Positions 7,409 through 14,566 are shown, counted from the first letter of the stretch. The stretch: DNA of 14,604 nt from Bacteroidales bacterium UBA5762 (GCA_002418865.1 DIEY01000066.1:1-14604); one strand, 5' to 3'. The notes: generated by a model not told the origin, from the sequence alone. Numbers and translations are program-made.

Positions 7409-8398
7409 ATGAATCCATTGATTGTATCTGGTTCACCTCACATTCATGGTGAAATGACGATAAAATCCATCATGTGGGGAGTGGTGATTGCGCTTCTCCC
7501 GGCTTGGCTGGCAGGTGTTTGGTTCTTTGGAATTGCTGCAGTAATTGTAACGTTGGTATCAATAGCCTCATGTGTATTGTTCGAATTTCTTATCCAGAAA
7601 TTTGTATTGAAACAGGAAACTACCATTAATGATGGTTCCGCAGTTGTAACAGGCCTTCTCTTAGCCATGAATGTTCCCAGTTCTTTACCCTGGTGGCAGG
7701 TTGTTATTGGTAGTCTGGTTGCTATTGGCATAGTGAAAATGGCTTTTGGTGGCTTAGGTAAGAATTTATTCAATCCTGCCTTGGTTGCAAGGGTGTTCTT
7801 GCTGATTTCTTTTCCTGTGGCTATGACGACTTGGCCATTACCTATCGAAAGCCGAGCCAATGTATTCAATTTCGATGGAGTTACAGGCCCTACACCTTTA
7901 GGTAGTTTAAAGACTCAATTGGCTATGGGACAAACATTAGCTCAAATCAAACTTCCTTCTTATACGGATTTATTCTGGGGTAACATTGGAGGATCATTGG
8001 GCGAAGTATCGGCCATTGCACTAATCATTGGAGGAATTTATCTGCTTTACCGCAAAATTATTACCTGGCATATCCCGGTAAGTTATATACTTACAGCGTT
8101 TATCTTTTCTGGAATTTTGTGGTTAGTAAATCCCAATCGTTATGCTGATCCTATTTTTCATATACTGGCAGGTGGTTTATTAATTGGAGCAATTTTTATG
8201 GCTACCGATTTGGTTACTTCGCCCATGACAGCATGGGGCAAAATCATTTTCGGAATAGGTTGTGGAGTACTTACCATTGTGATACGGGTTTTTGGGGCCT
8301 ATCCCGAGGGAGTATCCTTCGCTATTTTAATAATGAACGCTTTTGTTCCTTTAATTGATAGAGCTTTTAAACCTAAACGTTTTGGGGAGGTAAAATAA
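7409..8398 (+). CDS. rnfD: RnfD, membrane subunit with covalent-FMN site
   Basis: RnfD is the NqrB-related integral membrane subunit, which carries covalent FMN and riboflavin in characterised complexes. The 329-residue product has about nine or ten hydrophobic segments and the family blocks NDGSAVVTGLLLAMNVP (74-90) and GGLGKNLFNPALVARVF (114-130). The FMN attachment region reads DGVTGPTPLG (156-165), so Thr162 is the probable flavinylated residue. The usual family form is closer to SGATPL, so here Ser is replaced by Thr and Ala by Pro. The C-terminal half has ATDLVTSPMT (265-274), conserved in NqrB/RnfD. The start lies 4 bases after the rnfC stop, with no Shine-Dalgarno, so translation is probably coupled to rnfC. 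Confidence 0.97.
   Translation: MNPLIVSGSPHIHGEMTIKSIMWGVVIALLPAWLAGVWFFGIAAVIVTLVSIASCVLFEFLIQKFVLKQETTINDGSAVVTGLLLAMNVPSSLPWWQVVIGSLVAIGIVKMAFGGLGKNLFNPALVARVFLLISFPVAMTTWPLPIESRANVFNFDGVTGPTPLGSLKTQLAMGQTLAQIKLPSYTDLFWGNIGGSLGEVSAIALIIGGIYLLYRKIITWHIPVSYILTAFIFSGILWLVNPNRYADPIFHILAGGLLIGAIFMATDLVTSPMTAWGKIIFGIGCGVLTIVIRVFGAYPEGVSFAILIMNAFVPLIDRAFKPKRFGEVK
8386..8391 (+). promoter_or_regulatory. strong Shine-Dalgarno site of rnfG
   Basis: GGAGGT, within GGGGAGGT, lies inside the last codons of rnfD, eight bases before the ATG at 8400. It is a near-perfect match to the anti-Shine-Dalgarno sequence. Confidence 0.7.
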
Positions 8399-8399
8399 A

Positions 8400-8978
8400 A
8401 TGGCAAAAAAAGAATCTACCCTCAAAAATATGATAATCTGTCTTTTGACGATTACAGTGGTGGCGAGTGCAGCTTTGGCCGGGGTTTATAATATGACTAA
8501 GGAGCCTATTGCAGCCGCTGCCATTCAAAAAAAGTTTGCTGCTATCCATCAAGTGATTCCTGATTTCGATACATTAAAACAGCTAGCTTATCTTCCCCCC
8601 GATGGGAAAGATTCTGTTTATCTTTATTTTGGATATAAGAATGATTCGTTAGTGGGTGTAGCCGTCGAAACTTATTCTGAAAAGGGTTTCTCGGGCCATA
8701 TTAGTATTATGGTTGGTTTTAAGGCCGATGGTACGATAAATTCTATAGAGGTTCTCGAACAAAAAGAAACTCCTGGCTTGGGTACAAAAATGACGGAACC
8801 TTCTTTTAAAGATCAATTCAAAGGTTTAGATATTTCCAAATTGCCAAATGAGCAAGTAAAAGTCAACAAAGATCAGGGAACGATAGAAGCCATTACGGCG
8901 GCTACCATCAGTTCGCGTGCTTTTTGCGATGCAGTGCAGCGCGCTTATCAAGCTAAAAAGAAAGGAGGTGAAAAATGA
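8400..8978 (+). CDS. rnfG: RnfG, periplasmic FMN-binding subunit of the Rnf complex
   Basis: RnfG is anchored by one N-terminal helix (about residues 9-30) and exposes an FMN-binding domain outside the cytoplasmic membrane. The 192-residue product has the family motif ETPGLGTKM (123-131). The flavinylation region reads EAITAATISSRAFCDAV (163-179), with Thr169 as the likely FMN-Thr. The canonical motif has Gly before Ala-Thr (S/T-G-A-T) and often Asp where Glu163 stands; here it is T-A-A-T. The flavin transferase ApbE, needed for attachment, is not encoded in this window. The gene starts one base after the rnfD stop. Its last codons (KKKGGEK) double as the Shine-Dalgarno site of rnfE, and its stop overlaps the next ATG. 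Confidence 0.95.
   Translation: MAKKESTLKNMIICLLTITVVASAALAGVYNMTKEPIAAAAIQKKFAAIHQVIPDFDTLKQLAYLPPDGKDSVYLYFGYKNDSLVGVAVETYSEKGFSGHISIMVGFKADGTINSIEVLEQKETPGLGTKMTEPSFKDQFKGLDISKLPNEQVKVNKDQGTIEAITAATISSRAFCDAVQRAYQAKKKGGEK
8961..8970 (+). promoter_or_regulatory. strong Shine-Dalgarno site of rnfE, embedded in the rnfG 3' end
   Basis: AAAGGAGGTG sits inside the last rnfG codons, with the GGAGGT core ending at 8969 and ATG at 8975. The ATGA overlap of rnfG stop and rnfE start makes translational coupling likely. Confidence 0.75.
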
Positions 8979-9565
8979 ATCAATGGAGTAATTTTACTAA
9001 GGGTTTTATTAAAGAAAGCCCGACCTTTGTGTTAGTTTTAGGAATGTGTCCTACACTCGGGGTTAGTTCTGCTGCCATTAATGGAGTGGGAATGGGTTTG
9101 GCTACGACTTTTGTTTTAGCTATGTCGAATTTGTTTATTTCTGCTCTCAAGGATTTTATCCCTGATAAAGTTCGTATTCCGGCTTTTATCGTCGTAATTG
9201 CTTCATTTGTAACTATGGTAGATTTGGTAATGGCGGCTTATGTACCTGCCTTACACAAAACACTTGGAATTTTTATTCCTTTGATAGTGGTCAATTGTAT
9301 CGTTTTAGGCCGAGCCGAAGCCTTTGCCTCGCGTAATTCAGTAATTTCTTCACTCGTCGACGGATTGGGCATGGGACTTGGGTTTACTTTTGCCCTTATC
9401 TTGTTAGGGTGCATCCGCGAAGCTTTGGGAAATGGGTCTATTTTTGGATATAAATTTATTAACCCAACCTCTGATGGTATCCTTATTTTCGTACTCGCCC
9501 CAGGTGCTTTTATCACTTTGGGTTTTCTTATCGCTTTGATTAACCGATTTCGTAAAACCTCTTAA
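8975..9565 (+). CDS. rnfE: RnfE, integral membrane subunit of the Rnf complex
   Basis: RnfE is a six-helix membrane protein homologous to NqrD and RnfA. In structural studies of Rnf and Nqr complexes, the RnfA/RnfE pair, inserted with opposite topologies, holds an intramembrane Fe-S cluster through one Cys pair from each subunit. The 196-residue product shows that pair: C25 in LGMCPTLGV and C108 in PLIVVNCIVLGRAEA. These two blocks repeat those of RnfA. The RAEAFASRN segment after the second Cys distinguishes RnfE from RnfA. The start overlaps the rnfG stop by four bases (ATGA) behind a strong Shine-Dalgarno. Confidence 0.96.
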   Translation: MNQWSNFTKGFIKESPTFVLVLGMCPTLGVSSAAINGVGMGLATTFVLAMSNLFISALKDFIPDKVRIPAFIVVIASFVTMVDLVMAAYVPALHKTLGIFIPLIVVNCIVLGRAEAFASRNSVISSLVDGLGMGLGFTFALILLGCIREALGNGSIFGYKFINPTSDGILIFVLAPGAFITLGFLIALINRFRKTS

Positions 9566-9576
9566 GATTTTATCCT

Positions 9577-10152
9577 ATGGAATATATCCTTATCATTGTA
9601 AGTGCCATCATAGTCAATAATATTGTATTGACCCAATTTTTGGGTATTTGCCCTTTTCTTGGTGTATCTAACAAGCTATCCACGGCCGTTGGTATGAGCG
9701 CAGCTGTCGTTTTCGTAATGACACTGGCTACCATCGTTACTTTCCTGGTATTCCAGTATATCCTCGTCCCTCTGCAAATTGCTTTTCTTCAAACTATAGC
9801 CTATATTCTCGTCATCGCAGCCTTGGTTCAAATGGTAGAGATTATCCTCAAAAAAACAAGTCCTTCCCTCTATCAGGCCTTAGGAATATTTCTACCTTTG
9901 ATCACTACTAACTGTGCTGTATTAGGAGTGGCCATATTAGTCATCCAGAAGGATTTCAACCTCATGGAAAGTGTAGTATATACAATTGCTACGGCTCTGG
10001 GATTTGGATTGGCCCTCATCATCTTCTCGGGTTTACGTGAACAAATCGAACTCAACCAAGTTCCCAAAGGAATGAGAGGCACACCCATAGCGCTTGTTAC
10101 CGCAGGACTACTCTCACTTGCCTTTATGGGATTCTCGGGCATTGTAAAATAA
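9577..10152 (+). CDS. rnfA: RnfA, integral membrane subunit of the Rnf complex
   Basis: RnfA is the six-helix partner of RnfE, homologous to NqrE. The 191-residue product has the diagnostic blocks VNNIVLTQFLGICPFLGVS (13-31, containing C25) and LGIFLPLITTNCAVLG (102-117, containing C113), which supply its half of the Cys ligands for the cluster shared with RnfE. It starts 11 bases after rnfE without a Shine-Dalgarno and is the last gene of the operon. Only 35 bases separate it from the convergent DUF4403 gene. The AT-rich gap contains a weak AAATTT/AAATTT pairing but no convincing terminator. Gene order B-C-D-G-E-A is a common Rnf arrangement. Confidence 0.97.
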   Translation: MEYILIIVSAIIVNNIVLTQFLGICPFLGVSNKLSTAVGMSAAVVFVMTLATIVTFLVFQYILVPLQIAFLQTIAYILVIAALVQMVEIILKKTSPSLYQALGIFLPLITTNCAVLGVAILVIQKDFNLMESVVYTIATALGFGLALIIFSGLREQIELNQVPKGMRGTPIALVTAGLLSLAFMGFSGIVK

Positions 10153-10187
10153 AAAATTTAAACCCTTACGAAAAATTTTAGATTTTG

Positions 10188-11582
10188 CTAAGAAGATGGG
10201 AGAAGGCGAACACCGATTTCTCCCTTTGCTGTTACATATGCCGTAATGATTTCAGGCGAAATCTGTATATCATCTATATTGAAAGAATGAATTTTGCCAT
10301 TTATCTCGATATGATTCATTCCTGAGAGTTTATCGAGGAAAGAATCGAACACATCTTGCAAAAAAACCATTTGCTTACTCAAATCGAAAACAAGTAACTT
10401 ATTTAATGAATTTTCTATGTTGGTTCGTTTTACCCATGAAGCAATGTTTTTTAATAGATTGTCGGTCTTGAGGTCGAATTGAAAATCACGAAGACGAATT
10501 GACTGGGTAGTAGTATCATAATACGGATATCCTGTAAAATAGAGTTTCCCATTAATTTCTCCACTAATCTGCGTTTCTACTGCAAGTTTGCCTTCACTTC
10601 CATATAATTTGATGGAGCGAACGATGAATTCTTTCTGGCCAAATTTGAATTTTTGCCCTATTAGCATCTGATTGGCCAAATCTTCGGTGGTTTTCATGCT
10701 GGCTTCAATACGTGTATGCACTATAGATTCATTGTTTAGAGGGAAATCGAAACGCAAGGCTGGAAGTGAAACCGAGTCTTGGTGAGGTGGATTTTCATCT
10801 ATAATAGCCGTTAAAATACCTGAAATTCCCAATCTGTAATCCATCTTGTTGTTTTGCGCATAGAGTGGAAGAGCATAAAACCCCGAAGGCTTCACCTGCA
10901 GCCAAATCTCAGGATTAGCATATATTTTTAAAGGCCGCTGAAGTGTATTCCATAAGTTCGAAGCGTAAGTCTTTATCTTAAGCTCTTTCATTAGCACCGT
11001 ATCGACAGAAGAAGAAAGTCTTTGTTGGCCTACTTGCATAATGATGTTGGCAAGCCTAGTTATACCAAAATCAAAACTGCCAATTTTAATTGTAGGAGGT
11101 TTTAACCAAGTATATCCATTGGACTGCGTTTGCGTAAGAATTGTCCAGTCGGGTTGTAATTCTAACTGGGTAGCAAACTTGAGTAAAATTTCAGCATCTA
11201 CTTCTCGGAAATCGGAAATATTAAAACCAAATTTTTGAATATTGAATTCTGTCTTGAGCCATACCCTCAATGGTGCTTCCCAATAAATAGTATTCCCTTC
11301 GAAAGTTAATTGGATATCATCTTTTTTCCATATCTTCATCATAAAGTTATCGTCATCATTGTTGGGAAGTGTATCTGCCCATAATAGTCCCTGAAAATTA
11401 CGATTGATGATTTGCTGGATGACTTCAGCATCGAGAGGGATATTCACCTGAATAAAAGATGGGCGAGGCTGTTGCCTTGCAATAGGATACGACTCGATAG
11501 GCTTCTCGGGAGCCAATGTACGGCACGATGAAACAACGATAGCCAGCGGAATAACTAATAACCAAAGAAGATGATCCTTCAT
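10188..11582 (-). CDS. DUF4403 family lipoprotein
   Basis: The 464-residue product begins with a lipoprotein signal peptide: MKDH, a hydrophobic stretch, then the lipobox-like V-S-S-C with Cys20 as the lipidation site. The rest resembles DUF4403 proteins, which are predicted envelope proteins rich in beta-strand. Recognisable features are the early SFIQVNIPLDAEVIQQIIN segment, the paired GSFDFGITRL/IIMQVGQQRL region, and a long run of strands ending in a short IGVRLLPSS tail. The molecular function is unknown; the fold is thought to relate to lipid-binding barrels, but the sequence alone does not prove that. The frame extends to a TTG at 11603, but that TTG is part of the promoter's TTTG, so ATG 11582 is the start. 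It has no co-oriented neighbour and converges on rnfA. Confidence 0.8.
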   Translation of the reverse strand: MKDHLLWLLVIPLAIVVSSCRTLAPEKPIESYPIARQQPRPSFIQVNIPLDAEVIQQIINRNFQGLLWADTLPNNDDDNFMMKIWKKDDIQLTFEGNTIYWEAPLRVWLKTEFNIQKFGFNISDFREVDAEILLKFATQLELQPDWTILTQTQSNGYTWLKPPTIKIGSFDFGITRLANIIMQVGQQRLSSSVDTVLMKELKIKTYASNLWNTLQRPLKIYANPEIWLQVKPSGFYALPLYAQNNKMDYRLGISGILTAIIDENPPHQDSVSLPALRFDFPLNNESIVHTRIEASMKTTEDLANQMLIGQKFKFGQKEFIVRSIKLYGSEGKLAVETQISGEINGKLYFTGYPYYDTTTQSIRLRDFQFDLKTDNLLKNIASWVKRTNIENSLNKLLVFDLSKQMVFLQDVFDSFLDKLSGMNHIEINGKIHSFNIDDIQISPEIITAYVTAKGEIGVRLLPSS

Positions 11583-11590
11583 ATAACATC

Positions 11591-11604
11591 TTTGCGCTGG
11601 CAAA
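11591..11604 (-). promoter_or_regulatory. short inverted repeat over the DUF4403 transcription start
   Basis: TTTGC-CAGC-GCAAA on the minus strand is a perfect 5-base inverted repeat with a 4-base spacer. It overlaps the 3' half of the -7 element and the likely transcription start. It could be an operator, a small 5' hairpin, or chance. Confidence 0.25.
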
Positions 11605-11608
11605 TATA
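11601..11608 (-). promoter_or_regulatory. Bacteroidota-type -7 promoter element for the DUF4403 gene
   Basis: The minus strand reads TATATTTG here, a perfect TAnnTTTG, ending 18 bases before the ATG at 11582. The TTG of this element is the only upstream alternative start codon, which argues against the longer reading. Confidence 0.6.
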
Positions 11609-11970
11609 GAGGACTTTATAAAATTTACTGAAATGATGTCATTACAACTAATTTCGCATTAGATGGATGTACCATGAGTAGGATGATTAATGAGGTTTTT
11701 ATATTATTATTCTCATTTTATTTTATTAAGTTCTAATTTCCAGTTATCCTGAAAAGATAAATTCTCATTAGGATTTTTTCAAGGATATTTTATGATAGCA
11801 CAATTTTGAGAGATGAGTTTTTCACGCATTATTTACCCATAAAAGTCGAATAGTTAAATTTGCCTTATCCCTTGGATTGAAATGAGTTTGACAAATTAAA
11901 ATAAGAGCGATGGGGGAAACTTCATATCCAAATTGGACTGCTTTATGCAAAGAACAATTAAAAAGACTAA
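11609..11970. other. AT-rich divergent intergenic region between the DUF4403 and ftsE genes
   Basis: No credible gene is visible in this region. It contains one further -7 match on the plus strand (TAAATTTG, 11855-11862) that is not near a recognised start, and a weak AATGAG/CTCATT inverted repeat (11689-11694 with 11712-11717) followed by a T-rich stretch. A 23-codon ORF from ATG 11910 runs through the ftsE promoter and is probably chance. I see no RNA gene or recognisable riboswitch. Confidence 0.5.
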
Positions 11971-11978
11971 TATCTTTG
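11971..11978 (+). promoter_or_regulatory. Bacteroidota-type -7 promoter element for ftsE
   Basis: TATCTTTG is identical to the element upstream of tex. It ends 32 bases before the ATG at 12011. It lies inside the longer reading that would begin at TTG 11933 or ATG 11945, so those starts would not be on this transcript. Confidence 0.55.
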
Positions 11979-12010
11979 TAGGCTCTAATTATTTAAAATC
12001 TACCGATTTG

Positions 12011-12733
12011 ATGGATGAAGTGATTCGTTTTGAGAGTGCATCTATATTTCAGAAGGATATATTAGTGCTCAATGGAATTGATCTGGTGGTAAAGCCTGGA
12101 GAATTCGTGTATTTTATAGGGAAGACTGGGAGTGGCAAGTCGAGTTTATTGCGGACCATTTATGCTGATTTGCCGCTTCGAGCTGGTCAGGGATGGGTAG
12201 CAGGTTACGATTTAACCCTGCTTCGCAAGCGTCAGGTTCCTTATCTGCGCCGAAAGATAGGAATTGTTTTCCAAGATTTTCAGTTACTTCCCGACAGAAC
12301 GGTGGCTGAGAATCTACTTTTTGTGATGAAAGCTACAGGCTGGAAAGATAAAAATCAGATGAGACGGAGTATAGATGAATTACTTACGAAGACGGGAATT
12401 CCTACTAAAGGTTTCAAGATGCCCCATCAGCTCTCAGGTGGAGAACAGCAACGCGTAGGTGTAGCACGAGCTCTGATTAATCGCCCTGAAATACTTATTG
12501 CCGATGAACCCACTGGCAATCTTGATCCCGAATCTTCAGACGGAATTCTAAACTTGATTCAGGAAATTAACCGCAGTGGCACTACTGTTATCATGGCTAC
12601 GCATAATTATCGGCTTATTCATGATTTCCCAGGCCGTGTAGTACGCCTCGAACAGGGAAAACTCTATGAAACTCCTCAAATCGATGAAGAAAATATCAGA
12701 GAAAACCCCGAGAGTTTTGAAAGTGAGGCATAA
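12011..12733 (+). CDS. ftsE: FtsE-type ABC transporter ATP-binding protein
   Basis: FtsE is the cytoplasmic ATPase that, with the membrane protein FtsX, regulates cell-wall hydrolases during division. The 240-residue product has a complete ABC ATPase: Walker A GKTGSGKS (37-44), Q-loop Gln88 within FQDFQLLPDRTVAENL, signature LSGGEQQR (141-148), Walker B ILIADEP (161-167) and H-loop His198. The DFQLLPDRTVAEN segment and the length are typical of FtsE rather than LolD or MacB ATPases. The frame is open upstream to TTG 11933, but the added residues do not resemble the family and contain the promoter, so ATG 12011 is chosen. No ftsX lies beside it, and the next gene is a tRNA deacylase. The tail after about residue 218 is acidic. 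LolD-like roles cannot be wholly excluded. Confidence 0.87.
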   Translation: MDEVIRFESASIFQKDILVLNGIDLVVKPGEFVYFIGKTGSGKSSLLRTIYADLPLRAGQGWVAGYDLTLLRKRQVPYLRRKIGIVFQDFQLLPDRTVAENLLFVMKATGWKDKNQMRRSIDELLTKTGIPTKGFKMPHQLSGGEQQRVGVARALINRPEILIADEPTGNLDPESSDGILNLIQEINRSGTTVIMATHNYRLIHDFPGRVVRLEQGKLYETPQIDEENIRENPESFESEA

Positions 12734-12810
12734 ATCATTAGTAATATTGTAGTAGTCACTTATTTTTAGGTATGCTTAAAAAGAATGAGGCGTGAAACTT
12801 TTACAAAGAT

Positions 12811-12818
12811 TAATTTTG
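12811..12818 (+). promoter_or_regulatory. Bacteroidota-type -7 promoter element for the deacylase-peptidase pair
   Basis: TAATTTTG matches TAnnTTTG and ends 25 bases before the ATG at 12844. It suggests that the deacylase and peptidase genes form a unit separate from ftsE. Confidence 0.5.
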
Positions 12819-12843
12819 AAAATTACCTCAATTTCTTTCAAGA

Positions 12844-13356
12844 ATGAAGCCTAAAGGAGAAAATGATCTTTATCCGATTCTCGACCAACTTGGGATTCAT
12901 TACCATATTTATCGGCATCCTCCAGCCCCTACTATTGAGATTGCTCGTGAATTTTGGAAAGACATACCCAGCTCTCATTGCAAAAATATCTTTCTGAGAA
13001 ATCATAAAGGAAATAAGCACTATTTGGTAATTATAGAATACACTCAGAATTTTTCGATTCACTCTCTTGAAAAACGCTTGCATCAGGGAAAACTTACCTT
13101 TGCCTCGCCTAAACGACTGATGAAATACCTTGGCGTTACTTCGGGTAACGTTTCACCTTATGCCTTAATCAACGATGTAGATCATCATGTTCATCTTTTT
13201 ATAGATGAAACACTACTTTCGGCTAAAAACATTAGCTTTCATCCACTTACTAATACAGCTTCACTGGTTACTTCTTTCGATGATTTTCTGAAATTTTTAA
13301 ACTGGACCACTAATACCTACGAATTTACAAACTTAACCGACGAACATCATGAATAA
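12844..13356 (+). CDS. YbaK/ProX (PrdX-like) aminoacyl-tRNA deacylase
   Basis: The 170-residue product belongs to the YbaK/ProX editing family, free-standing relatives of the ProRS INS domain. These hydrolyse mischarged tRNAs; the PrdX/ProX branch typically clears Ala-tRNA(Pro). Visible family features are the early HIYRHPPAPTIEIA segment (21-34), HCKNIFLRN with the conserved Lys47 (45-53), LGVTSGNVSPYALIND (96-111) and FHPLTNTASL (132-141). The length is typical of the PrdX branch. Substrate cannot be read from sequence alone. The stop codon overlaps the peptidase ATG by eight bases, so the two genes are probably translated together. A working guess is a cytoplasmic quality-control enzyme with no direct link to the peptidase. 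Confidence 0.88.
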   Translation: MKPKGENDLYPILDQLGIHYHIYRHPPAPTIEIAREFWKDIPSSHCKNIFLRNHKGNKHYLVIIEYTQNFSIHSLEKRLHQGKLTFASPKRLMKYLGVTSGNVSPYALINDVDHHVHLFIDETLLSAKNISFHPLTNTASLVTSFDDFLKFLNWTTNTYEFTNLTDEHHE

Positions 13357-14566
13357 AAAGTTATGGATGGGAATCTTAGTGCTCATCCCATCATTGTTGT
13401 ATTCACAGAAACCTGTTGATAAACTGAGGTATCAGGCCATTACCCCTGGATTTTACCATAAAATACTTACCGATACGAGTATAAGGACAACTCCTTCATC
13501 TGTTGCTTTTAAACGTATGTTGGCTATATCGCAAAAATCAATGCCTACGAGAATAGATTCGTATCAAAGGATATGGCATCAACCACCTTTAAGCCAAGGC
13601 GAATCGGGAACTTGCTGGTGTTTTGCTGCAGTATCTTTTCTCGAATCGGAATGCAAACGATTGACAGGTAAGGAAATAAAGCTTTCTGAAATGTTCTTCG
13701 TTTATCATGAATATCTCGAACGAGCCACTCATTACGTAAAAACACGTGGAGAAACAAATTTTGGCGAAGGCTCTGAAACATCCAGTATTCCTATTCTTCT
13801 GAAACGTTATGGCTGCATGCCTGAATCGGCTTACCATGGAAAACCTTCCACTTATCAGTTTCATCACCATACTCAAATGGTTGCTGAAATGAAATCATAT
13901 TTGGAGAACGTGAAAAACAGCAATGCCTGGGACGAAGAAATCGTTCAAAAAACGATTGCTTCTATTCTGAATCATTATATGGGTCAACCTCCAGCCTCTT
14001 TCCAATATCAGGGGAAAACGTACGATGCACATTCTTTTGCCACTGAGATTGTAGGCCTTAACCCAGATGATTATGTGCACTTTATGTCAAATATCAGACA
14101 GGCCCAAAATCAACGCGGAGAATTGATAGAAAACGATAATTGGAGGCACTTCGATGAGTATTATAATATTTCGCTGGATGAATTTTCAAATCTGGTTCAT
14201 TCGGCTCTCGAGAAAGGTTATTCAATAGCTATATGCGGAGATGTTTCCGAACCGGGTTTCGATAAAACTACCGGAACGGCCTGGGTCCCCGATTTCGACA
14301 TTCCTCCTTCCCATATCAATGCCTTTGCAAGAGAATTGAGATTATATAATAGCTCTACTACCGATGACCATTGCATGCATGTTGTGGGTTATACAAAATT
14401 GAACGACGAAGAATGGTATCTTTTGAAAGATTCCAGCTCCAGCGCTTTCGACTCTCCTTCGCCAGGATATTTTTACATGCACGAAGATTATGTAAAGCTA
14501 AAAATGATGAATTTGATGCTTCATAAAGAAGCCGCTCGTCAGGTTCTCGATCATATCATCAAATAA
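13349..14566 (+). CDS. secreted C1-family (papain-fold, bleomycin hydrolase/PepC-like) cysteine peptidase
   Basis: The 405-residue product starts with a signal peptide (MNKK, hydrophobic to about residue 17, probable cut before Gln20 in LLYSQ), so it is likely exported. The active-site motif QGESGTCWCFA gives oxyanion Gln83 and catalytic Cys89 with the papain spacing of six. The catalytic His is His341 in DDHCMHVVGY. The third position, Asn in papain (KNSW), is Asp361 here (LLKDSS). The 252-residue Cys-to-His spacing is far longer than in papain and nearer to bleomycin hydrolase/PepC. Those relatives are normally cytoplasmic, unlike this one. The C-terminal GYFYMHEDYVKLKMM segment (373-387) is, as far as I recall, shared by related Bacteroidota peptidases. 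The ATG lies inside the upstream gene (ATGAATAA overlap). Substrate unknown. Confidence 0.88.
   Translation: MNKKLWMGILVLIPSLLYSQKPVDKLRYQAITPGFYHKILTDTSIRTTPSSVAFKRMLAISQKSMPTRIDSYQRIWHQPPLSQGESGTCWCFAAVSFLESECKRLTGKEIKLSEMFFVYHEYLERATHYVKTRGETNFGEGSETSSIPILLKRYGCMPESAYHGKPSTYQFHHHTQMVAEMKSYLENVKNSNAWDEEIVQKTIASILNHYMGQPPASFQYQGKTYDAHSFATEIVGLNPDDYVHFMSNIRQAQNQRGELIENDNWRHFDEYYNISLDEFSNLVHSALEKGYSIAICGDVSEPGFDKTTGTAWVPDFDIPPSHINAFARELRLYNSSTTDDHCMHVVGYTKLNDEEWYLLKDSSSSAFDSPSPGYFYMHEDYVKLKMMNLMLHKEAARQVLDHIIK

Noticed and set aside
10153..10187. AAATTT/AAATTT pairing between rnfA and the DUF4403 gene, considered as a bidirectional terminator
   Set aside because: There is no GC-rich stem; such pairings are common in AT-rich DNA.
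11689..11726. AATGAG/CTCATT inverted repeat followed by a T-rich stretch, considered as a terminator
   Set aside because: The 17-base loop and 6-base AT-rich stem make it weak, and no plus-strand gene ends just upstream.
11910..11981. A 23-codon ORF (from ATG 11910) upstream of ftsE, possibly a leader peptide
   Set aside because: It overlaps the ftsE -7 promoter element and ends three bases after it, has no ribosome site, and shows no attenuator-like hairpin; most likely chance.
11933..12010. N-terminal extension of FtsE from TTG 11933 or ATG 11945
   Set aside because: The extra residues do not resemble FtsE, and the TATCTTTG promoter lies inside them; ATG 12011 gives a normal family length.
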